Source: Phoronis australis (lineage: Eukaryota; Phoronida; Phoronidae). Taken from it: a stretch of 64,000 nt of DNA. The notes under the pieces were generated by a model. It had not been told where the DNA came from and searched no databases. It saw nothing but the letters and a program-made list of their open reading frames with translations. Below are positions 10,761 through 24,721 of the stretch, piece by piece (position 1 is the first letter of the stretch; every line of letters begins with the position of its first letter). Where the stretch lies: contig NMRA01000189.1 in assembly GCA_002633005.1 (NCBI GenBank), positions 100,264-164,263 of the forward strand. The letters run 5' to 3'. The position numbers were made by a program, and so were the translations under genes.

Positions 10761-12814
10761 GTTACCCTTATTGATTTTATTATCAATTACTTGATTTCAT
10801 ATTGTGAACTCAGTGGCAGATCTACGGTTTCAGTAATGGGGGCTTAGGATTCACGCGAATACGAGGCGTGTAGCACCAAGCGGAGGGAAGGTTGGGAAGG
10901 GGTTTCCGCCCTTCCGTGTAAGATTTTTTGTTTTTGTTATTTGGTTTTCCTGGTGACATTTTTTAAAAATATTTTGTTTTTGATCCTGTCCCAAGGGGGT
11001 GTTTGAACCCCCCCATGTAGATCTGCCTCTGTAATTGTTTTGTACATTTTAAGTTGTTTTGATACCGTAAAATCTCACTGATTTACAACACAAATTATGT
11101 TGGACAGCAGGAATTTTATTTTCTCATTTTTTTCATTAAAAAATACGTAACAGCAAAATAATGCTTTGTATCATAGCTACCATTAAGACTACATTTTGAA
11201 AATTGTTGCCACTCACAGCATTGTTAGAAGTCTTAGTTTGATAAATGACAAGTTTGACAATTATTTTTTCTAAAATTGATAACATATTGTGTAGTTATAA
11301 CCTTACCATTGACTGGGTAGTTCTCAATGTAGATAAGGATAGAGGAAATTGGGATGTTATGTTGTCCTGTGGACAAAAAGGTTAGTATCTTTTTCCTTTG
11401 TCCTCTAATTAGTGAGTTTTGTTTGCCTGAGTGAGAAGATAATTGTGTTTTATTATGCCCATGGTATTCTGAATAGCTCAGCCTGGAATGTTAGAAACAG
11501 TTTATGAAGACCTCGCTCCGTGTATACTCAGTTGATTGACAATACTGTACCAGCTTTGTGTTTATGCACTTAGATATTAGTAGATATTAATATTTTTGTA
11601 GAAGACTTGAAGGGACATGCTCTTCACTGTTTTCTATGCCATTGAGGTTGTGGGCGTGATGTCAAAGTTGTTGATGGCCGTAATACACTTGCATTTTTCT
11701 AAAAATGTCATTAGTGGACATCGTCGATGCAGAGAACTAAGTGAACATTTATGTACTAAGTATTCTTTATGGAGGAGGGGGAGATCCCCAGAGGTGGAGT
11801 GTCTGCCAAAGGGTTTGGTGAAATCTTGCTAATTTAGGACGCAGTGTTGCAAACAATTAAAATTTATTTTTTGTCATAAACATAAAAAATATGTAGGAAA
11901 AGGTTGATTTATTGAGATTTTATCGTGTTGTGTACTCATGAAAATATTGATTATCCTTCGCAAACACTAGAAATTTGTTATATCATTTGTTATCATCTTT
12001 CTGTTTTGTGTAGTGTATTCGGATGTACGCAGCAGAAAGTCGATGGCAGGTGTATGGTAACAGGTAAAAGATATTTTTATTTCTATTTCACTTACGTCAT
12101 AGTCACCTCCTACTAAGTGTTGAAGAGCATTGATTGTCAGCCTCTGATCTCATCTACTTTATTTAACCGCAGAGTTACATATAAATGTCCGACATGTAAT
12201 GTCTAATTGTAAAAGAGTCATTGTCATGTGATACATGCAAATGCTGAGCAGTAGAAAATGCTTGCAATATCATGTGTGATGTTGTAGACTACCAGGGGAA
12301 AACCACTTTGAGCAATTGTGTGGCTCTACATTTAGATATCAGCCATTTGCGTGATTGATGACCTTCTGGAATCAGTGTCTCAATAAAACTAAAGCCATAC
12401 ACTGTAACCGGACCAACTGCACAGTAATATCATTGCCTTTATTTTAAGCTTGCCGTGTCCTCTTAGTCGCGTACGCGTTCAGATGAAGGAGGGGTACAAT
12501 TTTAAGGCTGTCATCTTTTGAACGTGGTGAGAGAATGCACGTTTAAGGCTAGATGTCGCTAGCGTTCTGTGAGTAAGTGTGTGAACTAAGATACCGAAGT
12601 TCCAGCAAAATGGCCTCTGTCGACAGTCCGTTGAGTGTGAACAGTTTGAAACAACCAAGAATGATTGCTAGTTAGGTCTATCTTATTGTATACCGCAGAT
12701 GTGTTGCCGTGGTGACTTGCCCTAGATTTGAAAATGACCTTGACCTTGATGTGTTGGCCAATAAGAAAATATGAACTGCAAAACCAGTAATGATTAGTGG
12801 AGGTGACCCCTCTA
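10761..12814. other. Intergenic sequence with a single-ended repeat copy
   Basis: Near 11065-11280 is a relative of the MITE family with ends like CAGTARAATCTCAC (ACCGTAAAATCTCACTGATT here). It shares an internal stretch (ACATTTTGAAAATTGTTGCC) with the copy near 34277. The rest shows no gene or named repeat. Confidence 0.5.
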
Positions 12815-12965
12815 CAACAAGCCTGTGTGGTGTAGTGGAAGAGGTATATGACTGCAGGTCTTGATTTGGTGACCTGCGGGTTTTGTCTGGTGACGTAGTG
12901 AAAGTCCCAGCTTGCCTCTAGATCTCACCACGCACACACTGTTAAAAGTAGTTCCCGGAGTGCAA
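12815..12965 (+). repeat. tRNA-derived SINE-like sequence
   Basis: TGGTGTAGTGGAAGAGG (about 12828) fits an A box of a tRNA-type RNA polymerase III promoter. GCGGGTTTTGTCTGG about 55 bp further fits a B box. The spacing and order are those of a tRNA-derived SINE head. The tail and target duplication are not clear. Confidence 0.5.
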
Positions 12966-13498
12966 TACAGAAAACAGTACCACATGGCTGTATTGCACTC
13001 AACTTATTCAATGCTTATGAGGTAAATGTCATTTTCCTGCGTCATTATTCAGCTTTTGTTGTTGACTTGAAGACATTAGGCTATTGTCAGGAACTCGCGC
13101 CACTTATTAAATTTTTGTGCCATCTTTCGGGAGGTAACTTCGCCAAAGCAAAATTTGTTCTGAAATTTGGTTTGCTACATATTAATACAGTTTTGTACCA
13201 AGACTAGAGGTGTATATGGCTTATGTATAATTCATTTCCCTAAAAATGAAGTTGCTTTCTTTTCATCTTGGGGACAATGAGGGATCAGTTGCCATGGTTA
13301 CATTGTGAAAGTGTACAGTTGACCTGTAGCTAAAATCACATCTTCTTCACACACTGGTGAAATCCCTGATCTGTGTAGTGGAAATGACAGAATGAGTGAG
13401 CCTCTGTGAAGATGGTTAAAGTAAATATGGTTAATAATATTATTCTTTCTGGTGGGACATTAAGGGATATTTTTATTCTTTGTTAAGTTTCCTGACCA

Positions 13499-13648
13499 GG
13501 GCCCAGTTGCATAAAAGTTACACGCCGTATACCAACAATGACGTCGCTTTATCACGCGTTACGTTGTTATTGTTGAACAATACACCTGACGTCATGCAAC
13601 ATTCAAACTTATCCAGCAGATAATTTTGAAGTTTATGCAACCCAGCCC
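13499..13648. mobile_element. Short fold-back MITE with GGGCCCAGTTGCATAAA ends
   Basis: GGGCCCAGTTGCATAAA at the left is matched by TTTATGCAACCCAGCCC at the right (reverse complement GGGCTGGGTTGCATAAA), about 150 bp apart. There is no coding capacity. The same end style is seen at 48630-49128, and a half copy lies near 33000. Confidence 0.7.
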
Positions 13649-13949
13649 AGGTGATTACATGACATTTTTAGGTGCAAGTCAATGGAGAAACTGATGTAAT
13701 TTGCATCAGAACTATGCATTACACAGCGTGATCACATTATTACGTAAGCACATCACAACAAGGCGTAGCGACTGATTTTTGTTTGTCATTAAAGACCCAC
13801 TCATTGCTAATTAGGTCAAGGTGAAATTGCAAACTTCAAACTGGAACAAATCAAATCAGTGGCAGTAAGTCCTGTTGTACCAATCAGTGACGGAACTTCA
13901 TTATGTCGCGGTGTGTAATGCTACCTTACCATTGTAAAAAACACCATAA

Positions 13950-14112
13950 AATATGAATCGAAATAATGCGTTCGTCAAAGATGACGCCGCAAGGGACCTT
14001 ATTAAAAATACCAAATTTTTTTCACCCCAAAACATAAATTTAAACAAAGATGGCGCCACAAGAGACTGTGTTAAGCATACAAAAAGTGTTTCTCCCCAAA
14101 ACATGAATCAAA
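13950..14112. repeat. Two-copy tandem duplication, about 70 bp unit
   Basis: Two diverged copies side by side, each with AAAGATG(A/G)CGCC, AAG(G/A)GAC, a run of A/T and CCCCAAAACAT. They create the plus-strand frame at 13953-14222, in which SPQN recurs. Not a gene as far as I can see. Confidence 0.5.
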
Positions 14113-14639
14113 ACATCAAATCACTCATGGTTCTCAAAGATATCTCTCCGTTTGAGGCTATTCAACGTCATTGCCGGTCTTCCTACTTGCTGGTACTTTT
14201 TAGATTCTTCATTACGTTGTGATTCCTGTGAAGTCATTACGCCGCACCAAATCAAGATAATGAGGTAAGACCTTTTAAACAATTTAATGATTACCATTTT
14301 CCAAAAATGTCAATTAGTGTAAATTAATTGCAACATGTTGGGGTAAAATTTGATCACTTGACATTTCCTGTTCTCCCACACTGTCAGAGGGCTGGTTAGT
14401 GCAGCGACTTATTCATGAGCATGGCTACAGTTGAACATATATGGTTAAGTGTTTTATGTTGTGCTATGCTTTATCAAGGTAGTAGCACCCAAGAAGTCAG
14501 TAACCTTGAAGCATTCATTTTCCATCGCACAGTTGGACATGTACACTCCATTATGGGTGTGTAACATTTCAGAATCACAAGTTTTATCTAGAGAGTCAGC
14601 ATTATGAGACCCATTTGTTGGCAGTTTCTGTGACAAGTC

Positions 14640-14990
14640 ATCCTTTTGTAGTGTTTTGCCCTTGACATTTTTAAGCCTTTGTAAAGGGCGTAACCATACA
14701 AAAGGTTTATTTAGTTAAATAAAAACTCTCCACTTTTGCATGAGGGGCTATCAAAAATAGGAAATGAATTTTATAAAACTGTGCAGCATTTTTGAGATCT
14801 CTTCCTGAGCATTTGTAACAAACAATATTTGATCATGTTATTGAACATTGTCTTTTCCTTTGAACTTACCATGATTCTTTTTTGCTAAATTTCGCTGAAA
14901 ACATAATAACAGTTTCAAAATATTACTAAGTGTATTCACAATAATCAAAATGTCTTCATATCAAAGGGAGATTGATGGGTTAAAATATCA
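14640..14990. repeat. Dispersed repeat with the motif TTTTGCATGAGGGGCTATCA
   Basis: The phrase near 14735 and the following AT-rich body recur near 50560 and 61193, and in reverse orientation near 62150-62175. This marks an old interspersed family. Ends could not be set precisely. Confidence 0.55.
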
Positions 14991-15029
14991 CAAGTGTTTG
15001 ACTTTATTACTCTCCACTGAATAGAATGA

Positions 15030-15185
15030 CATTCTTACTTTAATTGCTTTTTTAAAAACAGATTTTGAGAAAGCTTTTGATTCCGTTTCCTGGAATATGG
15101 TTCATAGTACCATGTCATTTCTAATTTTGTATCCTCTTTTTCATATAAAGCAGATTCATGGATTAATGAAATGATTATGCCATCT
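15030..15185 (+). mobile_element. Fragment of a LINE reverse transcriptase
   Basis: Plus-strand translation gives DFEKAFDSVSWNMVHSTMSF and continues to a stop near 15171. DFEKAFDSVSW is the motif-A region of the reverse transcriptase of non-LTR retrotransposons (the Asp is catalytic). No catalytic YxDD box or other domain is visible nearby, so this is a short relic. Confidence 0.65.
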
Positions 15186-15350
15186 TACACTTAGTCCAGT
15201 CTTTGGTTTGTGAATTCAGTCTATCTAAAATTGTGAATCTTTTGTGTCTTGATAAACTTTATTTTTACAAAGAAAGCTTATAATAAAAGCTCAAGATCAT
15301 GTTTTGCCAACTTCAGACGGGAGGTACACAAATTATTTGAATACAGAAAA

Positions 15351-15646
15351 ACACTCTCCAGTTTGGGACAATGAAATTTGATTATTTTGCTCAAAGTCGA
15401 AGCTCGCACCAAAGTTGATAAGCAATGTTGGCCATCCCAAATTCAAGGGTAACAAGAAGGGTGAATTTTGTATTGGCACGTATTTTCCACAATTTTATCT
15501 TGGACTTTGTTGATACAAACTGCAGTGTCCAATATTTGAGAAACATGTTGAATGCCAAGTTCCCCATGTCCCAAAAATTCAAATTTGGCTTGAATTTCAG
15601 TGTCTCAAAGTTTAGAGCCAACCAAACTGGAGAATTGTTACTGTAA
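15351..15646. mobile_element. MITE with CTCCAGTTTGGGACA-type ends
   Basis: The left end CTCTCCAGTTTGGGACA (15354-15370) is inverted at the right end (CCAAACTGGAGAATT, about 15622). Related elements are at 24722, 27050 and 44270. Overlapping frames on both strands (15391-15646) are a by-product. Confidence 0.6.
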
Positions 15647-15898
15647 TTTTGAAAAGTTCATTTCGTCCAGTATTGCAAATAGCTGTTGTGTTAAAGAGGC
15701 CCCCCCCTGATCCTAGTGTATTCGTAGGTCTTTGGTTATTGGCCCACTTGGTTGAATGTGTGCATGGATGTATGACATATTATATCACTTCACTGTTATG
15801 TTTCTATTTGGTTATCATTGATTGTCTTTGCTTTAAAAATTGCTATGGAATCTACTACATGTTATGAGGGTGTCATTCTGGGGCTCTGGTTAACGATT

Positions 15899-17553
15899 AT
15901 GATTTTAAAGGCTCATGCAATACGATTTTTGAAAACCATCATTTTAGTTTTTGTTTTTGTTCTCAGGGTGAGTTGTCAATGCTTCCTTCTTACACATGAT
16001 GAATGCTGTGAAGTTCATTGATTACTTCGTGGGAAGATTCAACATTCTTAACTTGATTTAGTCCTGTTTGAAATCTCTGATTTCGGCTTGTCTTAATTAG
16101 CACAGTGCAGAATTCTGCAGCTTTCCTAGAATTTAAAGGGGTTAACAACTATCGTAATCTAAAATTTAAAAACTATTGGAGTTCGAAGTAACGTACATTT
16201 GATTTCACCAGCATATTATTTGTTGCATCTTACTTCTGAAACAAAACCAAGAAGTTAAAAGCTTTTCAGATTTAGAAAACCTGAAATGGATTAGATACAC
16301 ATATTTTTTTGTTTCTTGTTTGCCTTCAAGGAAAAGTGACAAAACCACGGATATTCTGTCCCTTCACTGTACTAAATTGGAACCCTGCATTGTCAGAATC
16401 TGCCTGGTATGTATCAAAAGCTTTCCATCCAAGTACAGAGAATTACTAATTAAAATATATTGCTTCCTCATAGTTTTTGTCTAACATTTGTTCGATGTCA
16501 AGATTGCTTTGTTAATAATGACGCAAGGTTCAATTTGGCGACCTGCAGGTTGGCAGTGTGACCTCAGATTTTGGCAAATAATCCCCCAAGTCTCCATGTA
16601 GTCGCACAACAGGAATTAAATAGACAGGAGTCTAGAGTTATTCGGCAAAAAAATGGCATGCTAAAAGGTTTACTGTCATTTTCTTTTGTTAGGAGCGAAA
16701 CGAGGGCAAAATAACGGCTGTCACANATGATTTTAAAGGCTCATGCAATACGATTTTTGAAAACCATCATTTTAGTTTTTGTTTTTGTTCTCAGGGTGAA
16801 TTGTCAATGCTTCCTTCTTACAAATGATGAATGCTGTGAAGTTCATTGATTACTTCGTGGGAAGATTCAACATTCTTAACTTGATTTAGTCCTGTTTGAA
16901 ATCTCTGATTTCGGCTTGTCTTAATAAGCCCATTGCAAGATTCTGCAGCTTTCCTAGAATTTAAAGGGGTTAACAACTATCGTAATCTAAAATTTAAAAA
17001 CTATTGGAGTTCGAAGTAACGTACATTTGATTTCACCAGCATATTATTTGTTGCATCTTACTTCTGAAACAAAATCAAGAAGTTAATAGCTTTTCAGATT
17101 TAGAAAACCTGAAATGGATTAGCTACACATATTTTTTTGTTTCTTGTTTGCCTTCAAGGAAAAGTGACAAAACCACGGATATTCTGTCCCTTCACTGTAC
17201 TAAATTGGAACCCTGCATTGTCAGAATCTGCCTGGTATGTATCAAAAGCTTTCCATCCAAGTACAGAGAATTACTAATTAAAATATATTGCTTCCTCATA
17301 GTTTTTGTCTAACATTTGTTCGATGTCAAGATTGCTTTGTTAATAATGACGCAAGGTTCAATTTGGCGACCTGCAGGTTGGCAGTGTGACCTCAGATTTT
17401 GGCAAATAATCCCCCAAGTCTCCATGTAGTCGCACAACAGGAATTAAATAGACAGGAGTCTAGAGTTATTCGGCAAAAAAATGGCATGCTAAAAGGTTTA
17501 CTGTCATTTTCTTTTGTTAGGAGCGAAACGAGGGCAAAATAACGGCTGTCACA
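15899..17553. repeat. Direct duplication of 827 bp across a single N
   Basis: Positions 15899-16725 and 16727-17553 have the same length and are nearly identical, separated only by an N at 16726. About ten substitutions are visible (for example GGTGAGTTG versus GGTGAATTG, and a cluster near 16090 versus 16920). This looks like two haplotypes or overlapping contig ends placed in series rather than a genomic duplication. Confidence 0.85.
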
Positions 17554-20500
17554 TCTGAAAACCCCCCAACAGCGACTTTTTCTTGAGATGCTGTATGCTG
17601 TAATACTCAGTGATGCTCGCACATTGTTTTTAGTCGATCAGGAAAACAGGTAAGTACGCCACGACACCACTTCGCCATTCTGTGCTTCCCTTGATTTTGT
17701 CAACCTTATTTCCCTTTTGGCGACTTTGTAATTTTGCTAGGTTGCTCTTGACGTTTTGGCATTGTGCTAAACATTGAGCACCATGACATAATTTTGGAAT
17801 CGAAAAAAGTGCAATTTTAGGTAAGAACTTGGCAATACACCACCAGATGATTTCTTGAAGTATTTTGTATACAACATCAAAATAAGCTGTCGTGACCTTT
17901 CCTATTGCTTGCATCAAAGATAGTGTGTCAAAATTGATTTTTTAACACATTGAAATATTTAATCAAATTGTATGTGTTGCTCATCTCTCTGGCGAATAAA
18001 ACAAGTGAATAATTTGTTTTATTGATTTAATTAACATAATTACAGTTTAACAATAACCCCTCTGTTTGTCTCTGATACTGTCCCTGATTAAGGTGACAGA
18101 GTTAATCAATAATTTGTTCAATAAGTCTTTAGTTGTGAAACGGTCCCTGGCTGATAACTGCAGTTGACTTGATCAATAAAATATCTTTGTATGACAATTC
18201 TTTTGGGGAATACGTCCGCTGGTCGTATGGATCTGTTAGCCGAGCAAAAATCAATATATTGAGACGGTATATTTGCGTGCACTCTTCTACCCATCAGCCA
18301 CACGGCTAGTCTCCACTGGCTGCGCTGTTCTTCACTAATTACTGCTACACTTGTGTCATCCATCTGTGAACCAGGTGAGTCCTTCAGCGCGAGGTTTTCT
18401 TTTGGAGTCTAGTGACTATCATTGTTTATGCTGTAATTTTCTGCGAATGCACCACGCTGAGTGCCAGGTCTGCACCTGGCCTGTTGTATTGGGCTGATAA
18501 GAGAGATCAACATAGTGAAATACACTTTGTTGCTAGATGGCGCTAGGGTAGTTGAAGGACAGTGTTCAGCTTTCTTGTATGGATTTAATGCAATGGGATA
18601 TTTTGCTGGATTTTTCGTAACTTCTTTGCCACCATCATGCCATGAACGAGTCGCATAAAAATGTCTAGCATTGCAAAATATCTGTGAATGAAAGAAATTG
18701 CATTCGGCCTGGTCAACTTGGCCCACCTTCCACACCCAGATGAAAAATTGGGTCATGTGACATTCTTATGTGTGTGTGTGTGCGTGTGTGCGCGTGCGTG
18801 CGTGTGTGGAATGTTTCCTATTTGCATTGAGTATCATTACAAGGGATGTCTTCATTTCTGAAGGTGGCACGACTCTCATGTACTGCATTCATCATGCGTT
18901 TACTGAGGATTCCGTTTTGCTGAACTCCCAGATCACATTTGTAGGCAGCTACCGGGTATTTCAGTTTCGTTATTTGTCTCTGTGTAGGGCATGCCATACA
19001 GATGTAATGTAGAAATGGTGTAGACATGTTGTACTGTCAGGTCATGCATCATGAATGAATGTGACGGTGTCCAAATTGCATTTTGTATTGTACTGGCGAA
19101 GTCCAATTGATCATTCAGTCCGACATTTGTCTTAAACCTGGCGGAATGGTCGAGGAGTCGATGGATTCTCTGAGACGAATATTTTGCATGTACTACTTAA
19201 GTCTTAACACAAAATTTCTAATGTCAGACTAGGAAACAAGTAGTACCTGCCGCCTCTGGTAAAGTGATTGCGCTGCTTCATTACATTTGTGATGGGGTAG
19301 ATGCATGGATATATGAAACCTGCAAAGCTCATAGTTGTGCTGCGTATTAGACGAGGATAACTTTCTTGTAGCTTGTGAATAAGTTGTTAATTGCACCTAG
19401 CCATGCAGCATGTTATTCTTCAAAATATTTGCTTGTCCTGTCCTCCCATAGGGGGGGAGGGGGTGATAGGTATGTGCCACCAAGTCGGATAAGTATGTTG
19501 ATGTCTTGTGTATGGTCTTCTGTGGGTAATTGACCTATCGCCAGGACTTTGAGTGACAGCTTAAGTGACCAATCAGAATGCAGCATTCTTGACACACCGT
19601 TTCCAAGCTGCCATTTTACCCGACAAACAACACATTGCCGGGTAAAACTTATTGTTTGTTTGTCGACATTTTGCAAGGGGGCGGAGCTTGCAATTGGTCA
19701 ATTGGCTTTGCAGTGTATCCTGCTTACATTTAGGTATCATCCCAGATAGGTAAACAAAAGTGGGATCAAAAAATTTTTTCATAATGTTTCGGGTGTATTT
19801 TTTCACCACTTGTCTGTTGTTTAGTAAAATCTACTGAGACAGAAAGACGCATATATCTAAGAACAAGGGTGTTAAGAACATTGGGTTAATATTATTTGAT
19901 ATAAATGTTCAAGGTAAAATCTCAAGAACGCATTATACATTTCGAATTGGCTAACCACATTAATCTCTCAAATATTATGTGGAGTTGCTGGTGGTTTTGA
20001 TTAAGGTTGGCCAACCCAATAAATTCTGAGGCATTTTCTTCAGTCGCTGATGGTTTCGACATTCTTGTTGGTAACGGAATAGAATCCTACCACTGTAAGG
20101 ATTATTATCAGACCGATTTTGTGAAAGTAAAAGGCCTAATCTATTTCCATTTTTTTGCCAGCTAAGCAAGGCTGAGATGCGACTTTAAATGATATTAAAA
20201 ACACACACTAACATGCAGAAAGACAGTTGTCCTTCTTGATTATTGCTTCCTGATGGATGTCATATGCAGCGATGGCTCCGAATGTAATGAAAAATAATTA
20301 TTCAGTTATTTATTTATACACAAAGTACAGTAAGGTTATCGCTGTCCTTTAATTGTACTGCGCCGATATGATTGCTTCTTCACCTGTTTTAATTTGCACA
20401 TAGGTGAATTGTTTATTTATTTATTTTTGATGTTAGTCAGTAGTGCGTGTGTGATGTGAGTGAATGAATCCTCGCCTCATGGAAGAGCTAACTGTAAATG

Positions 20501-23500
20501 TGCTCAGTGAATAAATATCTGAAATACATTTTAAACTCTTTGGTTACGGTAAATTGGATAAGGCAAAGATTGACCCATGACCCTCAATATACACTGCATG
20601 AGCTAACCAAAGGATTCTACACTGAGTTTGCCCGACTTTGTGTGGGTGTGTTTATACTAACACAAGATGCGTCATTGTTACTGCAATCTAGTTTGGTGGA
20701 GAGATGGTAGTATATCAAGGTTGATGTTAGCAGCATGCGTGTCACTGTGGCTAATTGATTAATAAGGTGTGTAATTAATAGTTAATGGTAGTGACCATGA
20801 CCTTGTGAGGTAGTGTCAGTGACATAATGGAATGTTCATCTACGTGTTCTTCTTGTGAATGAATTGGTCTCTTAATTGCAAGGTAACTTGTAACCTTGAC
20901 CTTTGAGTATTACCAAGGGAGTGAGAAGAAGGAATGCTGGAATTGATTGCTGTCTTTAGTGATAATTTTTCTGATCAGTCGTATAGGTTCAAGATTTTAA
21001 ATTAGACAGTGTAGTGATAAAAAGTTGCTCAAGCCGTAGTTTGAAGTACTGCATTATCTGACTCAAAAGGAAGGTGAGGCGTTCATTTCATCAGTAGTGT
21101 AGTTTGTGCTCGGTAGCTATTATAAATAAAACTTTGGTAAAATTGGGTACGTTTAAGAAATTTAATCAGCATTTGAAAATGGGAAAATGGATGCATGTTG
21201 TCTTCTGGAACTTAAGATTATTAGGAGATGAGACTCATTTGACACGCTGCTTTGCCTAACAGCCTATGGAGTATAAAATGTCGAAATCCGGGCCAATCCC
21301 CTGAGATCCCCATGCGCTTAACTGCGTGTTACCTGGTTGAATGTAAATCTGTCGGCGAATTCAATGGTCAGCAAGCTGTTGAGGTGCCATAACAGTGTTA
21401 AGAATGTGCGGCACAGTTACCATCGTGTTGCATAACCTGGCATAAGATCTATACAGTCATTAAACTCCTCACCGGATAAATCAGGGTGACGTCTTATTTG
21501 AACCTCAAGTGAATTCCTGTATTGGAAGTGGGACAAAAATCCACTTTCTTATCTCGCAAAAAGGTTTATAAATTTTCCAGGTGGAAAATAAGATGATGCA
21601 TCTACCGTCTAACCAGATGCCATGTGGATGTGATGTGTGACCAGCTCTGGAAATTTAATTTGAGTCGAAGGAGGCTGAGAGAATGATTTGCTTGATTGTT
21701 GGACATTTATTGATAAGATAAGAGATATATATCTGCATTTACGAGGATACTTAAGATCTTTTTACTCAACCTCCCTGCAGAATTGCTTTGTACTCTTATT
21801 GAATTTTCCTATTTCAGCCTACAATGCATTGCAATTGTTAATCGCATAATGACTCGATCAGTTAGGAGTGATTCATGTTGCATCCACTAATACAACTGTA
21901 TGTCTGTGGACATTGCTCATTGAAACCCAGTTTACAGTGTATTGGTCATGGTGCTGTATGTTTCTAGTTATTGGTATATTAGAATTGCAAGGCTTGCACA
22001 GATCACTTTCTACTGTTATATTTCTGCAGTCATAACTGCTAAAATTATCACTTTCTATTTCAAAAAAGCTGATTACCTTGGCTACTAATAACCAAATTTT
22101 CACAAAATGCAATTTTTGCTTCAATTACCTGATCATCTATACAGAAAATGTTGTGTTTTCTTGTGTGAATCGTCAGTCTAAAGTGTGCAGAGTCTAAGCT
22201 TTAAAAATAATCCATTGTTGGGTAGATTGTGAAATGTTATGTACTTGCTCGTTTGTAGATCTATGGGCTTGAAATTGGGGTGCTCCATCAAGGGGCTGGG
22301 CATGTTCTTATATAAATTTGACTCGCCAATGACCAAGCTATAATGCTGCCAAGCTTAAAAGATAAATCTGGTTTGTCAAGAAATCTTGAAAAAGCTTGTT
22401 GAACTTTTTTCAAACCCTGAATTCCAAACGTGGAAAATCTCATCTCTGAAATATATAGTGTGTTTCTGTGTGTGCGTGCGTGCGTGTGTGTGTGCAGCCT
22501 CTCATTCATACATCATCAGCATGTGTATCATCGCCTGTGCCAAAAAGCGGGACATTCTGATTCTGTGCGGGACCACAGGTCACAGCTTCAATATGTGGAA
22601 AATTCTGATTTTGTGCCAGGACACGGGACACAGCTTCTAAAAGCGGGACATCCCGGCCAAAAGCGGGACTGTTGGAAAGTATGGTTGTTAGTAGCATAAT
22701 TGAATCTAACCTTGAGAATCTCGTCATCAACCTAATCTCGTTTTTTACAGAATGTTGATCAAAATTAAGAAATACCAGACCTTGGCCTTTTCAACCGTGA
22801 CATTATGTAGCTCTTGGGTATACTCCAGTTCATAACAACAAATTGTCCTGCAATGTTGCTAGAAAAAAGCTTGAATAATGTATAATGTCCAAAATGGATA
22901 ATATCAATAACATTTTGTTGATCAATTTTCATTTGATATATTAAATGTTCAAGATGGACTCTCAAAGATGATGTTACAGTTTTCTAAATTTATTTTTCCT
23001 TTTGTTTTTGTTTTAATGCAGCTTTTGGGCGTTTTCATTAAAATCCTAAGTCCCAATTTTTATTGCCCTCATACTAAAGTCGAACATTTTGAAAAACAAT
23101 CCCTGACACTGTTTTGAAGAACTGTGGATAAAGTAAGTTTGCCAAATTTGGACATTTTTCTGGAGTTACACGTAACCGTAACATTGTTTTTCCCCCTGCA
23201 TTCTCAGAGGCAAATTCTTAATAGACTGCTAATGGACGTTTCTAGTAAAGCTATGGCATTAGACATTTAAAGTGGCTTTATTGTGAGTACTAAAATCTCC
23301 TTATTTGAAGGAATTGATTTACAGATTAGAATGATTATTGTACGCCCATCTTCCTATGCACAACTGAATAATGAATTGGAATTAATGAATTGTTGAAATT
23401 GACTCAGCATTTTGAATTTTTGTTTGTTTTTTTCAGAATTGATTTTAGTGTTTTTGTGCTGTCTACTAGCAAAGTCCTCTCCTTGACTTGTCATAAAAAT

Positions 23501-24283
23501 GAAGTAAATGTTATGGACAATTTTAAGACGGATTGTAGAAATGATGCTTTATAATCGGAATTGAGGCATTTATGAAAAATGAGTTGTCAGAGATGTGACT
23601 ATTTGGTGATCTTCATGCTTTATGTTGCTCGCAGTACATCCACACTCAATGCTATGTGATTCTAATCATTCTACCATTCCTCAAGAAGAGAGTCCTGGGA
23701 TGCTACCGAGATCTTAAGGATTTTAAGTGACTGCCATAGTCGAAGTGGACAGATTTAATTTTTCTTTGCCTTAAAAGATTCTATTCTTGTGCATAACACT
23801 TTCGTTAATTTCTTTAGTTTTTCTAATGATTGACTTGGGTAAAAATTCTCAAAATTTAAAACATTCTCTAAAATTTGGGACACCAATATTCTAACAGACA
23901 TTGAACGTCTTGATTCTGAAGATAGGGACATGAGTGACATTGGCGTTCATCATGTTACTCAAATTTGAACACTGCATTATGTTCCAACAGAATCTGGAAA
24001 TATAGTTGGCAGTTAAAAATCATCAAAAATAGCTGCCGAGGCAATGGTTTTTATGCATCGCAATAGTGTATAACATCCAGTTGCATGACAACCAGCCTTG
24101 CGATAAATTTTTTGAACTTGAAATCACAGAAGGGAGTATCTGCAAATATTATAGGTGCATTAGTTAGTGACTAGGTTGACCCCCCTCCCCTCATCTTAAG
24201 TACTCGTGAATGCTTTGAGCTACGGCCCACCACCTAAATCTCTGTTGGTAATGTCAAATAGCAACCATCAGTTCTCTAAACGA
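17554..24283. other. Long intergenic stretch without a recognised gene
   Basis: I found no credible exon chain. It holds a (TG)n/(CGTG)n microsatellite at 18769-18806, a G-run at 19451-19462 and another TG-rich microsatellite at 22465-22497. An imperfect tandem repeat with GCGGGACATTCTGATTCTGT-like units lies at 22545-22665. The open frames here are short and unsupported. Confidence 0.5.
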
Positions 24284-24565
24284 CATGTGTTCGAGTAGCT
24301 AAGTATGAAATTGAAATAAGAGAAAATACGATGTTGTTGAGTGAAGATCCAAGGTTAGATAAATCTTAGTGCAAACTTTCTCATTTTGTTCTTAGTCCAA
24401 ATTTTACCACTGAAATGATTGAAAAACAGCCTGTTGAAAAAAATTTGCAAAGCACTGCTCTCCAAGTTTCATAGTGTTACATGGCAGCTATGCAGTGCTA
24501 ATTTCACAAGAATATAATCTTGTTACTCGTGTTGTTTAGGTATTCAATTATTAGTTTTGCATGAT
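24284..24565. repeat. Dispersed repeat, second copy at 53870-54190
   Basis: Phrases in the same order in both copies: TTCGAGTAGCT, then AGGAGAAAATAC or AGAGAAAATAC, then TTTCATTTTGTTCTTAGTCC or a variant, then GTTTTGCATGA. Divergence is high, so the insertion is old. Confidence 0.5.
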
Positions 24566-24721
24566 GTAAATAGCTTGGAAATACTTTACATTTTCATTAT
24601 CGACAAATTTAAGTTTGCCTCCATGGCACTCAATAGGTGCCATAAAAATGAAGAGATAAGTCAGGCAATGAAAGGACACATAACCCCTTTCATGTCACTA
24701 GTGTAACTAGACCTTCAGAGA

